Below, in pieces: positions 63,545 to 64,000 of a DNA stretch of 64,000 bases. The DNA comes from Bradyrhizobium sp. MOS003 (GTDB taxonomy: Bacteria; Pseudomonadota; Alphaproteobacteria; Rhizobiales; Xanthobacteraceae). Every line of letters starts with the position of its first letter. The first letter of the stretch is position 1. The notes under the pieces were generated by a model, which saw nothing but the letters and a program-made list of their open reading frames with translations, ran no database searches and was not told the origin of the DNA. Location: contig NZ_PYFW01000001.1 of NCBI RefSeq assembly GCF_003020125.1, positions 1,240,001 through 1,304,000 of the forward strand. The letters are read 5' to 3'. Both the position numbers and the translations under genes were made by a program.

Positions 63545-64000
63545 ATGCCTGCTTCAGTCATCCTGTCGAACCTCTCGCTGTCCACGCCTGACGGCCGTTC
63601 TCTTCTCTCCAGCATCGATCTGACATTCGCCGCTGAGCGAACCGGTCTCGTCGGCCGCAACGGCGTCGGGAAGACGACGCTGCTTGCGTCGATCTCGGGG
63701 GAGCATCTTCCGCAGTCCGGACGCGTTCTGGTCAACGGCAGTATCGGCCTGCTGCGCCAGGACGTGCAATTGCCCGCGGGCGCGTCCGTGGCCGATCTGT
63801 TCGGTGTGCGGCCGGCACTCGAACTGCTGCGCCGCGCCGAGCGCGGCGACGCCTCGGCCGACGACATCGCCTCGATCGATTGGACGCTCGAGGGACGATT
63901 GGAAACGGCCCTCGCGCACCTCGGATTCGATCCGTCTCCCGATACGGAACTCTCGTGTCTGTCCGGCGGCCAGATCACGCGGGTTCGTCTCGCCGCGCTG
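63545..64000 (+). CDS. ABC-F type ATPase, N-terminal part (gene continues past the window)
   Basis: The first 152 codons of a soluble ABC ATPase. Walker A is GLVGRNGVGKTTLLASISG, and the signature LSGGQITRVRLAAL is reached just before the window end. No membrane region precedes the domain, and the frame is open to base 64000, as expected for ABC-F proteins with two ATPase domains in one chain. Some ABC-F proteins act on ribosomes (Uup, EttA, antibiotic resistance factors). ATG 63545 is preceded by ACGGGGAATTCC. It is the same orientation as, but about 170 bases after, the RidA gene, and is probably unrelated to the oxidase cluster. Confidence 0.85.
   Translation, partial: MPASVILSNLSLSTPDGRSLLSSIDLTFAAERTGLVGRNGVGKTTLLASISGEHLPQSGRVLVNGSIGLLRQDVQLPAGASVADLFGVRPALELLRRAERGDASADDIASIDWTLEGRLETALAHLGFDPSPDTELSCLSGGQITRVRLAAL

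Overview
The window looks like chromosomal DNA of a Bradyrhizobium-type alphaproteobacterium (order Hyphomicrobiales). The sequence is G+C-rich with strongly biased third codon positions. Gene order fits the group: tkt-gap-pgk-fba, DUF4164-zapA-6S RNA-fau, and yebC-ruvC-ruvA-ruvB-ybgC. Several families of short palindromic intergenic repeats typical of such genomes are also present. The organism assignment rests on gene content and recalled family resemblance, not on a database search.

Layout. 1-9.4 kb: the end of an ABC exporter, a small membrane protein, a GNAT acetyltransferase, a non-flagellar MotA/MotB-like pair, a SAM methyltransferase and an RND efflux adaptor/permease pair. 9.4-19 kb: a long minus-strand block of central carbon metabolism (tkt, gap, pgk, class II and class I fructose-bisphosphate aldolases) followed by a ThiE-like protein, a Sel1-repeat protein and an inositol monophosphatase. 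19.3-22 kb: a DUF4164 protein, zapA, 6S RNA, 5-formyltetrahydrofolate cyclo-ligase and a YmdB-type phosphodiesterase. 22-27.5 kb: a gene-poor, less G+C-rich accessory stretch with a secreted caspase-like protein, a NYN/LabA protein with an abnormal tail, a secreted NTF2-like protein and one small ORF with a perfect Shine-Dalgarno; the rest looks like decayed sequence. 27.5-32.7 kb: a D-threonine-aldolase-like PLP enzyme and a three-gene membrane-linked molybdenum hydroxylase (2Fe-2S, molybdopterin and triheme cytochrome c subunits). 33.4-36.7 kb: two tandem soluble chemoreceptors with C-terminal sensor-like domains, one carrying a PilZ domain. 36.9-42.7 kb: yebC, ruvC, ruvA, a cytidine-deaminase-like gene, ruvB, a metallophosphoesterase, ybgC and a DUF1348 protein.

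The last third holds two nutrient-scavenging clusters, each with a divergent or adjacent LysR regulator. The first (42.9-53.7 kb) has a glutamine-amidotransferase-like protein, N-carbamoyl-D-amino-acid hydrolase, a polar amino acid ABC transporter with two paralogous binding proteins, a PuuE/polysaccharide-deacetylase-like enzyme, a hydantoin-racemase-like enzyme, a peptide-type binding protein and a TRZ/ATZ-type amidohydrolase. It reads as a route for ureides or hydantoins lacking a classical hydantoinase. The second (53.8-63.4 kb) has a PotDABC-type transporter, a DadA-like FAD oxidase, a ferredoxin/FAD/FAD three-subunit oxidase of the HcnABC/opine-oxidase type, and a RidA protein. Import, oxidative deamination and imine detoxification are thus encoded together. 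The window ends inside an ABC-F ATPase gene.

No phage, insertion sequence, CRISPR array, tRNA or rRNA was recognised. The points most worth following up are the two catabolic clusters, the inverted-architecture chemoreceptors, the structured leader before the PotD-type operon, and the repeat families.
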